Part shown: positions 42,900 to 51,040 of the stretch, in pieces | Numbering within the stretch: the stretch's first letter is position 1 | How the letters are laid out: the number at the start of each line of letters is the position of its first letter | Assembly (NCBI GenBank): GCA_015075585.1 | Contig: JABTUB010000001.1 | Location: 1,164,501 to 1,228,500 of the forward strand | Direction of reading: 5' to 3' | Source of the DNA: Chloracidobacterium sp. | GTDB lineage: Bacteria; Acidobacteriota; Blastocatellia; Pyrinomonadales; Pyrinomonadaceae | Length of the DNA stretch: 64,000 nt | Translations under genes and position numbers: made by a program | The notes under the pieces: model-generated | What the model was told of the DNA's origin: nothing | The model's database searches: none | The model's input: only the letters and a program-made list of their open reading frames with translations

Positions 42900-44402
42900 T
42901 CATTTCGAACCGAAACGTTCTTTCATGATCAAATTAGTCGCTTCAAAGAAGATTTTTATTAACTTTTGTTGTGAAGAAGCGAACGATTTTCCGTTTGAAA
43001 CCTTGTTCAAATAGCTATTAAATTTAGGATAATCAAGTTTTCCATTAAGGATGCCGGAACTAGCAGTTTTATCCCTGATCAATTTAACCAAGTCAGCATC
43101 CAAGTCGAATGGTGAAAATCCTCTTCTGTTGGAGGACATCTCCTTTAACCATTGCTCATATGATTGAAAAAACTCTTGTATGCTAGTTCTAAAAAAACTA
43201 TTTTGCGTAAATTGATTGTCAATACTTGGAGATTGTAGGCTCCACGGCTCTCTGCCGATCGATGAGCTAAACTGCCCTTGGATGAATTTATAGAATAATG
43301 TGAATTGTGCGAGTTCTTTTCCTATGGAATCCTCAGTTGGATCTTCCAGGTGTGACAGAGTGATGTTATCTATGTCGTTTTTTATGCCGAATTCCTTATA
43401 AATTGGATTAACTGCGCGTCCATCTCTAGACTCCAATTCAGAATCGCCCATCTCAAGAAAGTCAAAAATTGCAAGAGCCGATGCAATTTCGACAAAATGG
43501 GCATCGTTCTGTTGACCGTTATTTCCCGGATCATTCCTGTATGGACGTCCGGTGAAGTCATCCCCGATATAATAAAGTGCGTTTACTGACTTGTTGCCAG
43601 TTATGTTTTCCTTATAATAGTGAAGAGCGGAACGAGCTTTTGCTATAAAGTGTGATTTCTGAATCGGGCTTTTATCATCAGTTTCGATGTTAAAATACGG
43701 CAATACAGTTATGGCACCAATTTTGGAGTCTTTAAGGAATTTTTTACTTGAAATCCCTTGGAGCTTGTCGGCATTTCTAATGTTTTTAAGAATTGTCGGA
43801 AAACCCGCAGCACCAGTTCCTCCAAAAATAGAGCTGATAATAAAAATGCGGTCATCGGAGCCAAAGTTTGATGCAAATTCTTTGAATTCATCAGAATCTT
43901 TTATTTGATTCAGAACAACACTTCCAATATTTGGATTACCAACAAACCCAATATCCATTTCGACGTCCAAGAGATCGATGGAATCCCCCCGTTTATCGAC
44001 AGATTTACCAGAAAACAAAATATCAACCAATGCTTTACTTGATTCCGACAAAGTTGAGAAAGATATATATTCTTGAAACTTTGTATTTACAACATTCTGC
44101 AAATTGAACGTAAAAGCACTAGAAAGTCGACTATCAGTAGTAGAAAGTTTGTCTAAAGTAGTAAGCCTAGTTGCAAAGAAGCCATTTTCAGTGCCAACAG
44201 ATTCAACTATCTTTTGGTAATTCTCTAGCAGGCGAATAGTTCGATTAAGATCATCATTACTTTTATGCGGATCAATCACAATTGGAACTATTTCATACTC
44301 TCGTTGAGAGCGAGCCTTTACACCTGCTCCGAGAAGCATGACAAGAGATTTCAAAACTCTTGAGCCAGTTCCACCAATTGCAAAAATGAACAAACGTGCC
44401 AT
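42900..44402 (-). CDS. Tubulin/FtsZ-like GTPase (FtsZl-1/Tubulin_2-type)
   Basis: About 500 residues from ATG 44402 (MARLFIFAIGGTGSRVLKSL), which directly follows the upstream stop; the frame extends to 44564 but inside the neighbouring gene. The N-terminal GGTGSR loop (10-15) and the later SIFGGTGAAGFPTIL (about 190-204), a form of the tubulin GGGTGTG signature, define the nucleotide pocket. The VIDPHKSNDDLNRT segment resembles the FtsZ-like-1 families described by Makarova and Koonin (2010, from memory), whose neighbours include vWA-domain and OmpA-family proteins, as here. Polymerisation and GTP binding are family inferences. The C-terminal half is helical. Confidence 0.8.
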   Translation of the reverse strand: MARLFIFAIGGTGSRVLKSLVMLLGAGVKARSQREYEIVPIVIDPHKSNDDLNRTIRLLENYQKIVESVGTENGFFATRLTTLDKLSTTDSRLSSAFTFNLQNVVNTKFQEYISFSTLSESSKALVDILFSGKSVDKRGDSIDLLDVEMDIGFVGNPNIGSVVLNQIKDSDEFKEFASNFGSDDRIFIISSIFGGTGAAGFPTILKNIRNADKLQGISSKKFLKDSKIGAITVLPYFNIETDDKSPIQKSHFIAKARSALHYYKENITGNKSVNALYYIGDDFTGRPYRNDPGNNGQQNDAHFVEIASALAIFDFLEMGDSELESRDGRAVNPIYKEFGIKNDIDNITLSHLEDPTEDSIGKELAQFTLFYKFIQGQFSSSIGREPWSLQSPSIDNQFTQNSFFRTSIQEFFQSYEQWLKEMSSNRRGFSPFDLDADLVKLIRDKTASSGILNGKLDYPKFNSYLNKVSNGKSFASSQQKLIKIFFEATNLIMKERFGSK

Positions 44403-44404
44403 AA

Positions 44405-44872
44405 TTATTTCGGTTTCCAGAGAGTGGTCTCTGTCATATTGTAACCAGCCAATCTTCGTGGATATGGCAACGCAGTGAGAACGCCAAATGCGAGAAGACT
44501 CCAAAATGCCACTGACAACCCAAAGAAGACACAATCCGCCGTTGAAAAGTGAAGCTTGTTGCAATAGTTACCTGTATCTAGGTCTTTAAACGCCCACCCG
44601 AAAGCAACAAGAAAATTAATTAAAATGAGTACTGTTGCGGCTACCCACCAATGACCACGTTTATTGAAGCGAGGATTGTTAATCACATGGTAAATGAGTA
44701 CATAAAATCCAAATACGGTTCCAAGCACAATCCAACCGATGTAGGTATAAAGTGGACTGCCTACATAATCACTGCAGGTTATATCCAAGCCTCGGAGGTG
44801 GTCGCCCAGATCAACGGAGTACACCGAAAATAACCCAAACCATTCGAAAATGCTCGCAAATATATCGTTCAT
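44405..44872 (-). CDS. Three-TM membrane protein of the tubulin operon
   Basis: A 155-residue polytopic protein with about three membrane helices (YTYIGWIVLGTVFGFYVLIYH, WWVAATVLILINFLVAFGWAF and CVFFGLSVAFWSLLAFGVLTAL) and a few extracytoplasmic cysteines. Its stop is followed after 2 bases by the tubulin-like ATG and it begins 18 bp after the lipoprotein gene, so it is co-translated with them. I do not recognise a family. A membrane anchor for the tubulin-like polymer is a reasonable guess from position only. Confidence 0.65.
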   Translation of the reverse strand: MNDIFASIFEWFGLFSVYSVDLGDHLRGLDITCSDYVGSPLYTYIGWIVLGTVFGFYVLIYHVINNPRFNKRGHWWVAATVLILINFLVAFGWAFKDLDTGNYCNKLHFSTADCVFFGLSVAFWSLLAFGVLTALPYPRRLAGYNMTETTLWKPK

Positions 44873-44890
44873 TCTAATTTTTGGTGAATC

Positions 44891-46357
44891 TCATTTTCTA
44901 ATTGAAACTGAGAATGAGCCTAGAGGTGCAACCCTATTTTGAGAATAAAAAGCCTCTGCAATCCCATCGACCTCATTCTTCAGACCAAACGTTTTTTTAC
45001 TCTCGTCATTTTCACACGCAATCGACAAGTCATCGGATGAATTTGATGTAGTAACCCATGTTGGAATTCCATTCATCACATCAACTGTCAATGTTTCCTC
45101 ATTTACGTTATCGGCAACAAATTTCAACATATGGGTATAGCCACTTAACGAATTGTCGTTGCTTGACACCACATCAACCGACAGTTTATAGCTATTGTTA
45201 CTGACACGATAGATATATGGATCAAGAAAGTAATTCATATCTTGCAGACTCCGGGAAAAGTCCACTGCGACGTTGAACCCAAATGTGCCGTCTTTTGAAA
45301 CCTTGGCTTTTGTTATCGGACCTTTAGCTCCATCAGGTAAATCTCCGAACTGTGGCCTGAACTGGATCTTGTAATCCAACGTCTCTGGGGACTTATCTGA
45401 GTAAAAAACAATTCTATTTAGGTATCCTCCTTTGATGTCTGTCAAAATATTCTTATGGAGCAATGTTCGCACCTGATCTGTGCTTCCAATAACCCACAAG
45501 TAATATGGTCTCTGACAATTGAGTTTGTGGATCTGACCGGTTCGATCGTAATAGTTCCCATTAAAATTGGATGAGAGTTGAATTATGGCAACCGCCAGAT
45601 CAAGTTCCTTGAGCTTCTCGGCGAAGTTGATTTTTAGACCAACAGTCTGGTTATTTAAATAATCTTGAGCGTTGGCATTCTTCCCGGGTGAAAAAACAAA
45701 GTCAGATATTAATATTGCAGCATTCTTTTCATCCACCTTGTCTAACACTAGCTTAACTACATCTTTGATATCCGTGACCCCTCTATCTCCGCCAAGTTTT
45801 CGAAATGTTTCTGGTTCAATCTTTGTGATCAAATTATCAATTTCTTGAGACGAAATATTATCCTTCGAAAATGTCACCTTACTATTTACGAAACTCAGGC
45901 TGGTCACCTCAGACACTCCGCTAATTTTCAAATTAGCAAGCATATTATAAATAACCGTTTCCAGTTCAGTGACACCAGCAAAATATGCGTCCATGCTTGC
46001 CGAATTCTCAATGTAAACATTTACGTTGAACTTCGCGGTCACATCAGAATTAGTCGGTTGCCAAATATCCTGCGGATTTATCGGAATCTTCTTAGTTTCA
46101 AAAAGGGTTTTGAGGTACTGAACAAATTTGGGATGATCCACTTGTTTCCCATTTTCAGTTAAAAACCTCTCTAAGCTCCCATCAGTTGACTTCAAAATAA
46201 TTTCAGTGAGAGAATCATACTCGGATTGATCAAGTTTTTTTTCACTTGTAGCAAACATAACAGCTTGATTTTGCAGCCGTAGTGCATCTGTTGCTGCACA
46301 TGAACTTATAATTGTTACAGTCAAAACCAATGATGTCAGGAATACCCTCATAAACAA
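44891..46357 (-). CDS. vWA-like lipoprotein with altered MIDAS
   Basis: A 488-residue lipoprotein: N-terminal signal with lipobox IISSC (Cys20). A helical segment is followed by a von-Willebrand-A-like domain from about residue 110 (FNVNVYIENSASMDAYFAGVTELETVIYNML), where the usual D-x-S-x-S metal site reads E-x-S-x-S. Later strands are AAILISDFVFSPGKN and DLAVAIIQLSSNFNG. The C-terminal 200 residues are beta-rich. A vWA protein is a known neighbour of FtsZ-like-1 genes. It is the first gene of the operon 46357-35841, and a roughly 200-bp AT-rich promoter zone separates it from umuC (46358-46558). Confidence 0.75.
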   Translation of the reverse strand: MFMRVFLTSLVLTVTIISSCAATDALRLQNQAVMFATSEKKLDQSEYDSLTEIILKSTDGSLERFLTENGKQVDHPKFVQYLKTLFETKKIPINPQDIWQPTNSDVTAKFNVNVYIENSASMDAYFAGVTELETVIYNMLANLKISGVSEVTSLSFVNSKVTFSKDNISSQEIDNLITKIEPETFRKLGGDRGVTDIKDVVKLVLDKVDEKNAAILISDFVFSPGKNANAQDYLNNQTVGLKINFAEKLKELDLAVAIIQLSSNFNGNYYDRTGQIHKLNCQRPYYLWVIGSTDQVRTLLHKNILTDIKGGYLNRIVFYSDKSPETLDYKIQFRPQFGDLPDGAKGPITKAKVSKDGTFGFNVAVDFSRSLQDMNYFLDPYIYRVSNNSYKLSVDVVSSNDNSLSGYTHMLKFVADNVNEETLTVDVMNGIPTWVTTSNSSDDLSIACENDESKKTFGLKNEVDGIAEAFYSQNRVAPLGSFSVSIRK

Positions 46358-46558
46358 CCATTTTTTAGCGCAACATTCACTAGGTGGCAGAATTGCGTTA
46401 TTTTTTTAGAGAAAATTGGCCCGAATTGCTAGGTAACTAACCTTACAGTTAGCTACATAATAACGCTAAATGGTGTCATAATTATAGCTTATATGTCAAG
46501 ACGGTGCTTGAAATATAGTGAAGTATTGCTCTTAAAAGCAACCAATACATCAGATCAT

Positions 46559-47824
46559 TCAAACATAGATTGTTAGGAACTGGTCTGGATTGGTCGTAAA
46601 TGACTTGGAGAGAAAATTCCTGTTCGTGTGCCAATTTTGTTCTCGTCTATTTTGGGCCGATCCAAATCTAACTGTCCCTCGGCCGTATTTGAGATTTATC
46701 GCGTCGATGGCTGACATCAAGGTTTTGTCTTCAAGGTAGATTGCTTCATCGAATAGCCGTTTTGTTTCTCCCTCGATAGGTTGAAGTCCAAGAAGCAGAA
46801 CGCCTGATTTTCGGTAGCCGTATCCAGGTTTGTAGATCGCCTTCAGGATTCGCAAGGCTTGAGGGATCATTTCAAGGGTGGAATCAGTCGGCTGGATCTT
46901 CAAGGTTCCTGAGTTTGCATAAACCCCTTTCTCTTTGAACCTGGCTGTTTCAATGAACACGCTTATAGCGCTGGCATTAAGTTTCTGTCTTCGCATCTTT
47001 TCCGCAGCAGTCGAAAGATAGTGGATAACAGAATCCGCCATTTCACGAAAGGTCTTTACTTCACCCGCAAATGATCGCGAGCTGCAGATATTCTTTTTGC
47101 GTGGCTGAATGAGTTCCAGATTCAAACAGGGATTTCCTCTGAGCTCTTCGACAAGTCGCGCACCTACGACCGTGAGCAATTTTCTTGCATCACGCAATTC
47201 CATATCGCGTAATTGCTTGGCTGAGACTATCCCGATTCTTTGGAGTTTTGCCGCTGTTCTTTTATTAATTCCCCATATATCAATGATATCAGTCTGATCC
47301 AAGACCTGCTCTAACAAACATTTATCAGTCAGATTAAATACGCCCGTTGGAGACTTTTTGGCAATACTGCCCGCAATCTTAGCGAGAGTTTTTGTTGGGC
47401 CAATGCCTACGCTTGACGGGATTCCTGTCCAGCACTTTACGCTCTCCCTGATCTCGATCCCGGAAGCCATGAATGACTTTGAAAATTGGTTCGCTTCGAT
47501 CTCAGCAAACGCCTCATCGATGCTGTAGTTCTCAACCTGATCGGAAAAATGTGAGATCGCTTCATGAACGCGTGAGCTTATATCTCCGTACAACGTATAG
47601 TTGCTTGAGTAAACCGCAATCTTGTTACGCTCGACCTGTTCTCTAATTTGGAATAGCGGAACTCCCATCGGTATGCCCATGTCTTTCACTTCTTGAGAGC
47701 GAGACACAACACATCCGTCGTTATTGGACAAGACGATAACCGGCCTGCCGTTCAATTTTGGTTCAAAAAGACGTTCGCAGGATACATAGAAATTATTGCA
47801 ATCAATTAGGGCAACGGCTTTCAC
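46559..47824 (-). CDS. umuC: Y-family DNA polymerase, UmuC subunit
   Basis: A 421-residue translesion polymerase of the UmuC type. It opens MKAVALIDCNNFYVSCERLFEPKL, the catalytic-Asp strand of the palm, then VVLSNNDGCVVSRSQEVKDMGIPMG, a YSIDEAFAEIE motif (second acidic pair), and a SSVGIGPTKTLAKIAG helix-hairpin region, followed by the little-finger domain. Length matches UmuC. Its ATG overlaps the umuD stop by four bases, so they form a classic umuDC pair. It would give error-prone replication past damage when SOS is induced. Plasmid-borne umuDC operons are common. Confidence 0.95.
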   Translation of the reverse strand: MKAVALIDCNNFYVSCERLFEPKLNGRPVIVLSNNDGCVVSRSQEVKDMGIPMGVPLFQIREQVERNKIAVYSSNYTLYGDISSRVHEAISHFSDQVENYSIDEAFAEIEANQFSKSFMASGIEIRESVKCWTGIPSSVGIGPTKTLAKIAGSIAKKSPTGVFNLTDKCLLEQVLDQTDIIDIWGINKRTAAKLQRIGIVSAKQLRDMELRDARKLLTVVGARLVEELRGNPCLNLELIQPRKKNICSSRSFAGEVKTFREMADSVIHYLSTAAEKMRRQKLNASAISVFIETARFKEKGVYANSGTLKIQPTDSTLEMIPQALRILKAIYKPGYGYRKSGVLLLGLQPIEGETKRLFDEAIYLEDKTLMSAIDAINLKYGRGTVRFGSAQNRREQNWHTNRNFLSKSFTTNPDQFLTIYV

Positions 47825-48252
47825 TTTTGCAGACTGTGTATTGAAAAGATCACCTTCCCGAAAATCTCGAAGTCGCCTTCGTATTCGGATGGAAGGTGGA
47901 TCGATTCGTATTTTGGATTTTCAGGTCTTAGTTCAATCGAGCCGTCAGGCCAACGAAAAAGTCGCTTCACACAGAAATTATTGTTTACGGACGCAAGCAC
48001 TACGCATCCGTTGTTTTGTTCAGCTTTCCTGTCAACCACCATCAGATCTCCGTCTTGAATCGAAGGTGTCATTGAGTCACCATCCGCGTAAGCAAAAAAC
48101 GTAAAAGAGGGGTTTTTGATTAAAAGATCGTTGATGTCGATGCGCTTTTCAACGTAATCTGCTGCTGGCGACGGAAAGCCTGCTGGAACGCGGAATTCGA
48201 CCAGCGGTAATGCGATCGGACTAGAATTCATGGAAGGAACGTAGAATTGCAT
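47821..48252 (-). CDS. umuD: UmuD-type S24 peptidase subunit of DNA polymerase V
   Basis: A 143-residue UmuD homologue with the same landmarks as the E. coli protein: cleavage junction Ala24-Gly25 in VPAGFPSPAADYVEKRID (E. coli has Cys-Gly), catalytic Ser60 in ADGDSMTPSI, and Lys96 in FCVKRLF. RecA-stimulated self-cleavage would give active UmuD' for the UmuC complex. It overlaps umuC. A GTTTCA...TGAAAC dyad lies just upstream of the start and could be a LexA-type operator. Confidence 0.95.
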   Translation of the reverse strand: MQFYVPSMNSSPIALPLVEFRVPAGFPSPAADYVEKRIDINDLLIKNPSFTFFAYADGDSMTPSIQDGDLMVVDRKAEQNNGCVVLASVNNNFCVKRLFRWPDGSIELRPENPKYESIHLPSEYEGDFEIFGKVIFSIHSLQK

Positions 48253-48255
48253 AAT

Positions 48256-48280
48256 GTTTCACGTGTATCACAGATGAAAC
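48256..48280. promoter_or_regulatory. Inverted-repeat operator candidate upstream of umuDC
   Basis: GTTTCA (48256-48261) and TGAAAC (48275-48280) form a dyad with 13-nt spacer just before the umuD start, and a further ATGAAAC occurs at 48305-48311. Umu operons are usually under LexA. The LexA box of the host group is not known to me, so this is a candidate only. Confidence 0.35.
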
Positions 48281-48324
48281 AGATTTGGCAAATTTGGCTG
48301 GTTTATGAAACACGCTGAGAGGTT

Positions 48325-48957
48325 CTATGCGGAACTCTTTTGAGGAGATTCAAACATGCCATGCATCAGGTCGGATGGAAATGGCTGGAGGAGTTCAATC
48401 AGGTTTTCGGCTTGTTCAGGCGGAGTGTTCAAATAGGTATCGAAATACGCCGGAGTCAAAATAACCGGCATTCTTCCATGAATTTCTCCAACTAACTCAT
48501 TAGGTTCGCACGTGAGCAGCGAACAGCAGTTGAGTTTTTCACCGTCGATCTCAGACTTCTGCCAAATTGCGGCAAACGCAAAAGGCGAACCATCTTTCAG
48601 GGTAAATTCAACCTGATATTTTTTGCCATCTACTCTCGTGGGTTCAAAAAAGCATGTGGCAGGCATCAGACATCGACGTTTTCTAAACGAGTCGGTCCAT
48701 GTCGGCTTGTTAAGAGCCTCTTCGGATTTTGTGTTGGTCAAAATCTGACTCTTGTTTTTTGCCCAATAAGGGTGTATTCCCCACTGAAAATTCCGGAACA
48801 TTTCCTCACCCCTAACACGCAAATAAACAGGCACAGTACTCTTAGGAAAAAATGAGTCGTACCGATCATCTGAATCCTCGAACCACTCATCCGGAGCATT
48901 CGCGAAGATCGTCCGCAATTTCTCAATGTCTTTTGCTGTTCGATACCGGTTGCACAT
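48325..48957 (-). CDS. SRAP-domain protein (YedK/HMCES-type)
   Basis: A 210-residue protein of the SOS-response-associated peptidase family, which crosslinks to abasic sites in single-stranded DNA through the N-terminal Cys. The mature catalytic start MCNRY (Cys2) is intact, with a PKSTVPVYLR strand, PATCFFEPTRV (Glu of the active site), FAFAAIWQKSE, and the EIHGRMPVIL segment carrying the conserved His. Length matches YedK. It is in the same direction as umuDC and the damage-repair block, and divergent by 30 bp from the small gene at 48988. Confidence 0.95.
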   Translation of the reverse strand: MCNRYRTAKDIEKLRTIFANAPDEWFEDSDDRYDSFFPKSTVPVYLRVRGEEMFRNFQWGIHPYWAKNKSQILTNTKSEEALNKPTWTDSFRKRRCLMPATCFFEPTRVDGKKYQVEFTLKDGSPFAFAAIWQKSEIDGEKLNCCSLLTCEPNELVGEIHGRMPVILTPAYFDTYLNTPPEQAENLIELLQPFPSDLMHGMFESPQKSSA

Positions 48958-48987
48958 ACATCATAATATTGTAAACTTTAACTACGG

Positions 48988-49203
48988 ATGTGCACAGAGG
49001 AATTTTCAGGAGAAACGCTGTTATCGGGTAATGAGAACCTGATATTGTATTTTGACGATGACGGCGAAGAGTTGTCGCCTGGTGATCGTGTCCTTGTGAA
49101 TTATGAAGTTGAAGCCACGATAGGTGGGATCGAAGGTATGCGGCGGCTCGTCGGCTTTCCAAATGATGAGATCGTTCACAGTCTCGAACTCATACCTGAC
49201 TAG
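48988..49203 (+). CDS. Small hypothetical protein between SRAP and nth genes
   Basis: A 71-residue acidic protein (MCTEEFSGETLLSGNENLIL...). It has a DDDGEELSPGDRVLVNYEVE segment, a small beta-barrel-like pattern, and a C-terminal FPNDEIVHSLELIPD. Its 3' end overlaps the nth 3' end by 14 bp (convergent). I see no strong Shine-Dalgarno and know no family. The coding call is supported by clean frame and position in a compact block but is weaker than its neighbours. Confidence 0.45.
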   Translation: MCTEEFSGETLLSGNENLILYFDDDGEELSPGDRVLVNYEVEATIGGIEGMRRLVGFPNDEIVHSLELIPD

Positions 49204-49831
49204 ACGGGCAGATCTCGTTTAGAACACATTCGTCACACTTTGGCTTCTTTGCAACACATATCCTCCTTCCGTGGAGCGTGATCATACTTGACCAGATAAC
49301 CCAATCCTTCTTGGGCACTATCTCAACCATTTCTTTTTCAATTTTGTCACCCAGTTTTTGTTCCGAGAGACCAAGTCGTTCCGATAACCTGATGTGATGA
49401 GTGTCAACAACAATTCCTGCGGGTTTTCCAATTGCAAAGCTCAAGATCACGTTTGCGGTTTTTCGTCCTACACCGGGAAGTGTTAATAGATCGTCCATAG
49501 TTTCAGGAACATTGCCGCCAAAATCAACAACGAGTTTCTGTGACAGAGCTTTTATCGCCTTCGCTTTCTGTCTGAAAAATCCCGACAGATGAATATCTTG
49601 TTCAAGTTCCGAAGATTCGACCGAAAGGTAATCCGCTGGGCCTCTATACTTTCTGAATAAGTTCGTGGTGATCTTATTTATTGTCGTGTCTCGATTCTGG
49701 GCGGCTAGGAGCGATGCTACTAACAGTTCAAAGGGCGTTGAGTAGTCCAATTCGACGACTGGAGCTGGATAGAGTTTCTTCAGTTTCTTTGAAATTTCTG
49801 CGGTGTGTTTTTTCCTGTCTTCGACCATCAT
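49190..49831 (-). CDS. nth: Endonuclease III (DNA glycosylase/AP lyase)
   Basis: A 213-residue base-excision-repair enzyme that removes oxidised pyrimidines and cleaves the AP site. The helix-hairpin-helix LPGVGRKTANVILSFA carries the catalytic Lys, followed by GIVVDTHHIRLSERLG with the catalytic Asp. The C-terminal [4Fe-4S] cluster spacing is C-x6-C-x2-C-x5-C in RICVAKKPKCDECVLNEICPS. The usual SAQATD helix appears as AAQNRDTTINKIT. It is close to UmuDC and SRAP, forming a DNA-damage block. Divergent from the primase-like gene after about 60 bp. Confidence 0.95.
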   Translation of the reverse strand: MMVEDRKKHTAEISKKLKKLYPAPVVELDYSTPFELLVASLLAAQNRDTTINKITTNLFRKYRGPADYLSVESSELEQDIHLSGFFRQKAKAIKALSQKLVVDFGGNVPETMDDLLTLPGVGRKTANVILSFAIGKPAGIVVDTHHIRLSERLGLSEQKLGDKIEKEMVEIVPKKDWVIWSSMITLHGRRICVAKKPKCDECVLNEICPSSQV

Positions 49832-49894
49832 GCATCAATTATATAACTAAACTTCGCCGTTAAATGAGCGGCAGGCAAATCTTTGAGGTCCGAA

Positions 49895-51031
49895 ATGTGG
49901 CAAACTGGCTATAAACGTGTTTCAAAAAAGCGTCCTTGCAGTGTTTGCGGCAAACCCGACTGGTGCAGTTTTACGCGAAATGAATCGATCTCATTTTGCG
50001 CTCGATCAACAACGCGATCCGACCGCATCAGCGGTCACGGCTGGGGAATTTACTATCACTTTGTTCCTGAGTACAGCACATCAAATCGGCCAAAACAAAA
50101 AGCAGACAGAAAATATCCACATCAAATTCATTCATCAGATCCGAACCTTAGAGATCGTGTCTATCGAAAATTGATTGAACTTTCTCTTGCGGCGTCAAAT
50201 ATTGAAATAATTTATGGCAAAGGTGGTCTGGTTGAGAGAGGAATTTCGGACATTTCTGGATATGGAAGCCTTCCGAAGAACGCAGTTGATCGGAAGATTC
50301 TAAGTGAATTGATCATAAAGGAACTCGGAATGGAATCTGCCGAGCTGATCGGAGTTCCGGGTTTTTGGAAAGATAGCAGCGGGAGAATCCGGCTTTGGAG
50401 CGAATATGATATCAATGATGATTTAATGCTGATCCCATTTGTTGGAATTGATGGAAAGATACAGGCCTGTCAAATTCGCTTTATGAGGCATGTGCCAAAT
50501 AAATCAGGGCATTATGTGTGGCTGTCTTCTGCAAGCAAACCTGGCGGTTGCGGACCGGGATCGCCATTGCATCATGTTACTCCGGGATCATTCTCGAATA
50601 AATCAGTTCTTGTTACCGAAGGTGCTCTAAAGGCAGCTACTGCGCAGAATTTCCTTAGAGACATATATGTCATCGGGAACAGTGGTGTGGCGTGCTCTCA
50701 TCGAGAAATAATCGAAACTGCAAGGCATAAAAAACTGGAGATCGCATTCGATATCGATAACCTTACTAATCCACATGTTGCGAGGGCACTGGCAGGACTA
50801 ATTCGTTTACGTTACGAAGATCAAGCATCGTTAGCCTATCACGATGAGGTGAAGGTCATCACTTGGGATGGGTCATCCAAAGGAATTGACGAAGCTCTGC
50901 TAGCAGGCTATCAACTGAAATCCATGTCAGTTGACGAATGGCTTCATAGACTTTCGCCTAGTTGTTTCGCAGAGGCTCAACATCAGTTGTCAATGCTTCA
51001 GAAAATAAACGAGCGGCAGGCAGAGTTGTGA
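49895..51031 (+). CDS. Primase-like protein with zinc ribbon and Toprim/DUF3854-type domain
   Basis: A 378-residue protein. ATG 49895 is chosen because GAGG lies 6 bp before it. The N-terminal zinc-ribbon has Cys15, Cys18, Cys24 and Cys35 (C-x2-C-x5-C-x10-C) and a WGIYYHF segment. The C-terminal half (VLVTEGALKAATAQ, VIGNSGVACSHRE, EIAFDIDNLTNPHV) carries a Toprim-like acidic pattern as in DUF3854 primase/helicase-associated proteins. Such proteins prime lagging-strand or complementary-strand synthesis on mobile elements. It is followed directly by the methyltransferase gene, so the four genes 49895-56057 likely form an operon. Confidence 0.75.
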   Translation: MWQTGYKRVSKKRPCSVCGKPDWCSFTRNESISFCARSTTRSDRISGHGWGIYYHFVPEYSTSNRPKQKADRKYPHQIHSSDPNLRDRVYRKLIELSLAASNIEIIYGKGGLVERGISDISGYGSLPKNAVDRKILSELIIKELGMESAELIGVPGFWKDSSGRIRLWSEYDINDDLMLIPFVGIDGKIQACQIRFMRHVPNKSGHYVWLSSASKPGGCGPGSPLHHVTPGSFSNKSVLVTEGALKAATAQNFLRDIYVIGNSGVACSHREIIETARHKKLEIAFDIDNLTNPHVARALAGLIRLRYEDQASLAYHDEVKVITWDGSSKGIDEALLAGYQLKSMSVDEWLHRLSPSCFAEAQHQLSMLQKINERQAEL

Positions 51032-51040
51032 AGGTAAATT

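Noticed and set aside
44405..44564. N-terminal extension of the tubulin-like gene to 44564
   Set aside because: It lies wholly inside the 3-TM gene in another frame, and the tubulin fold begins at MARLFIFAIGG (44402).
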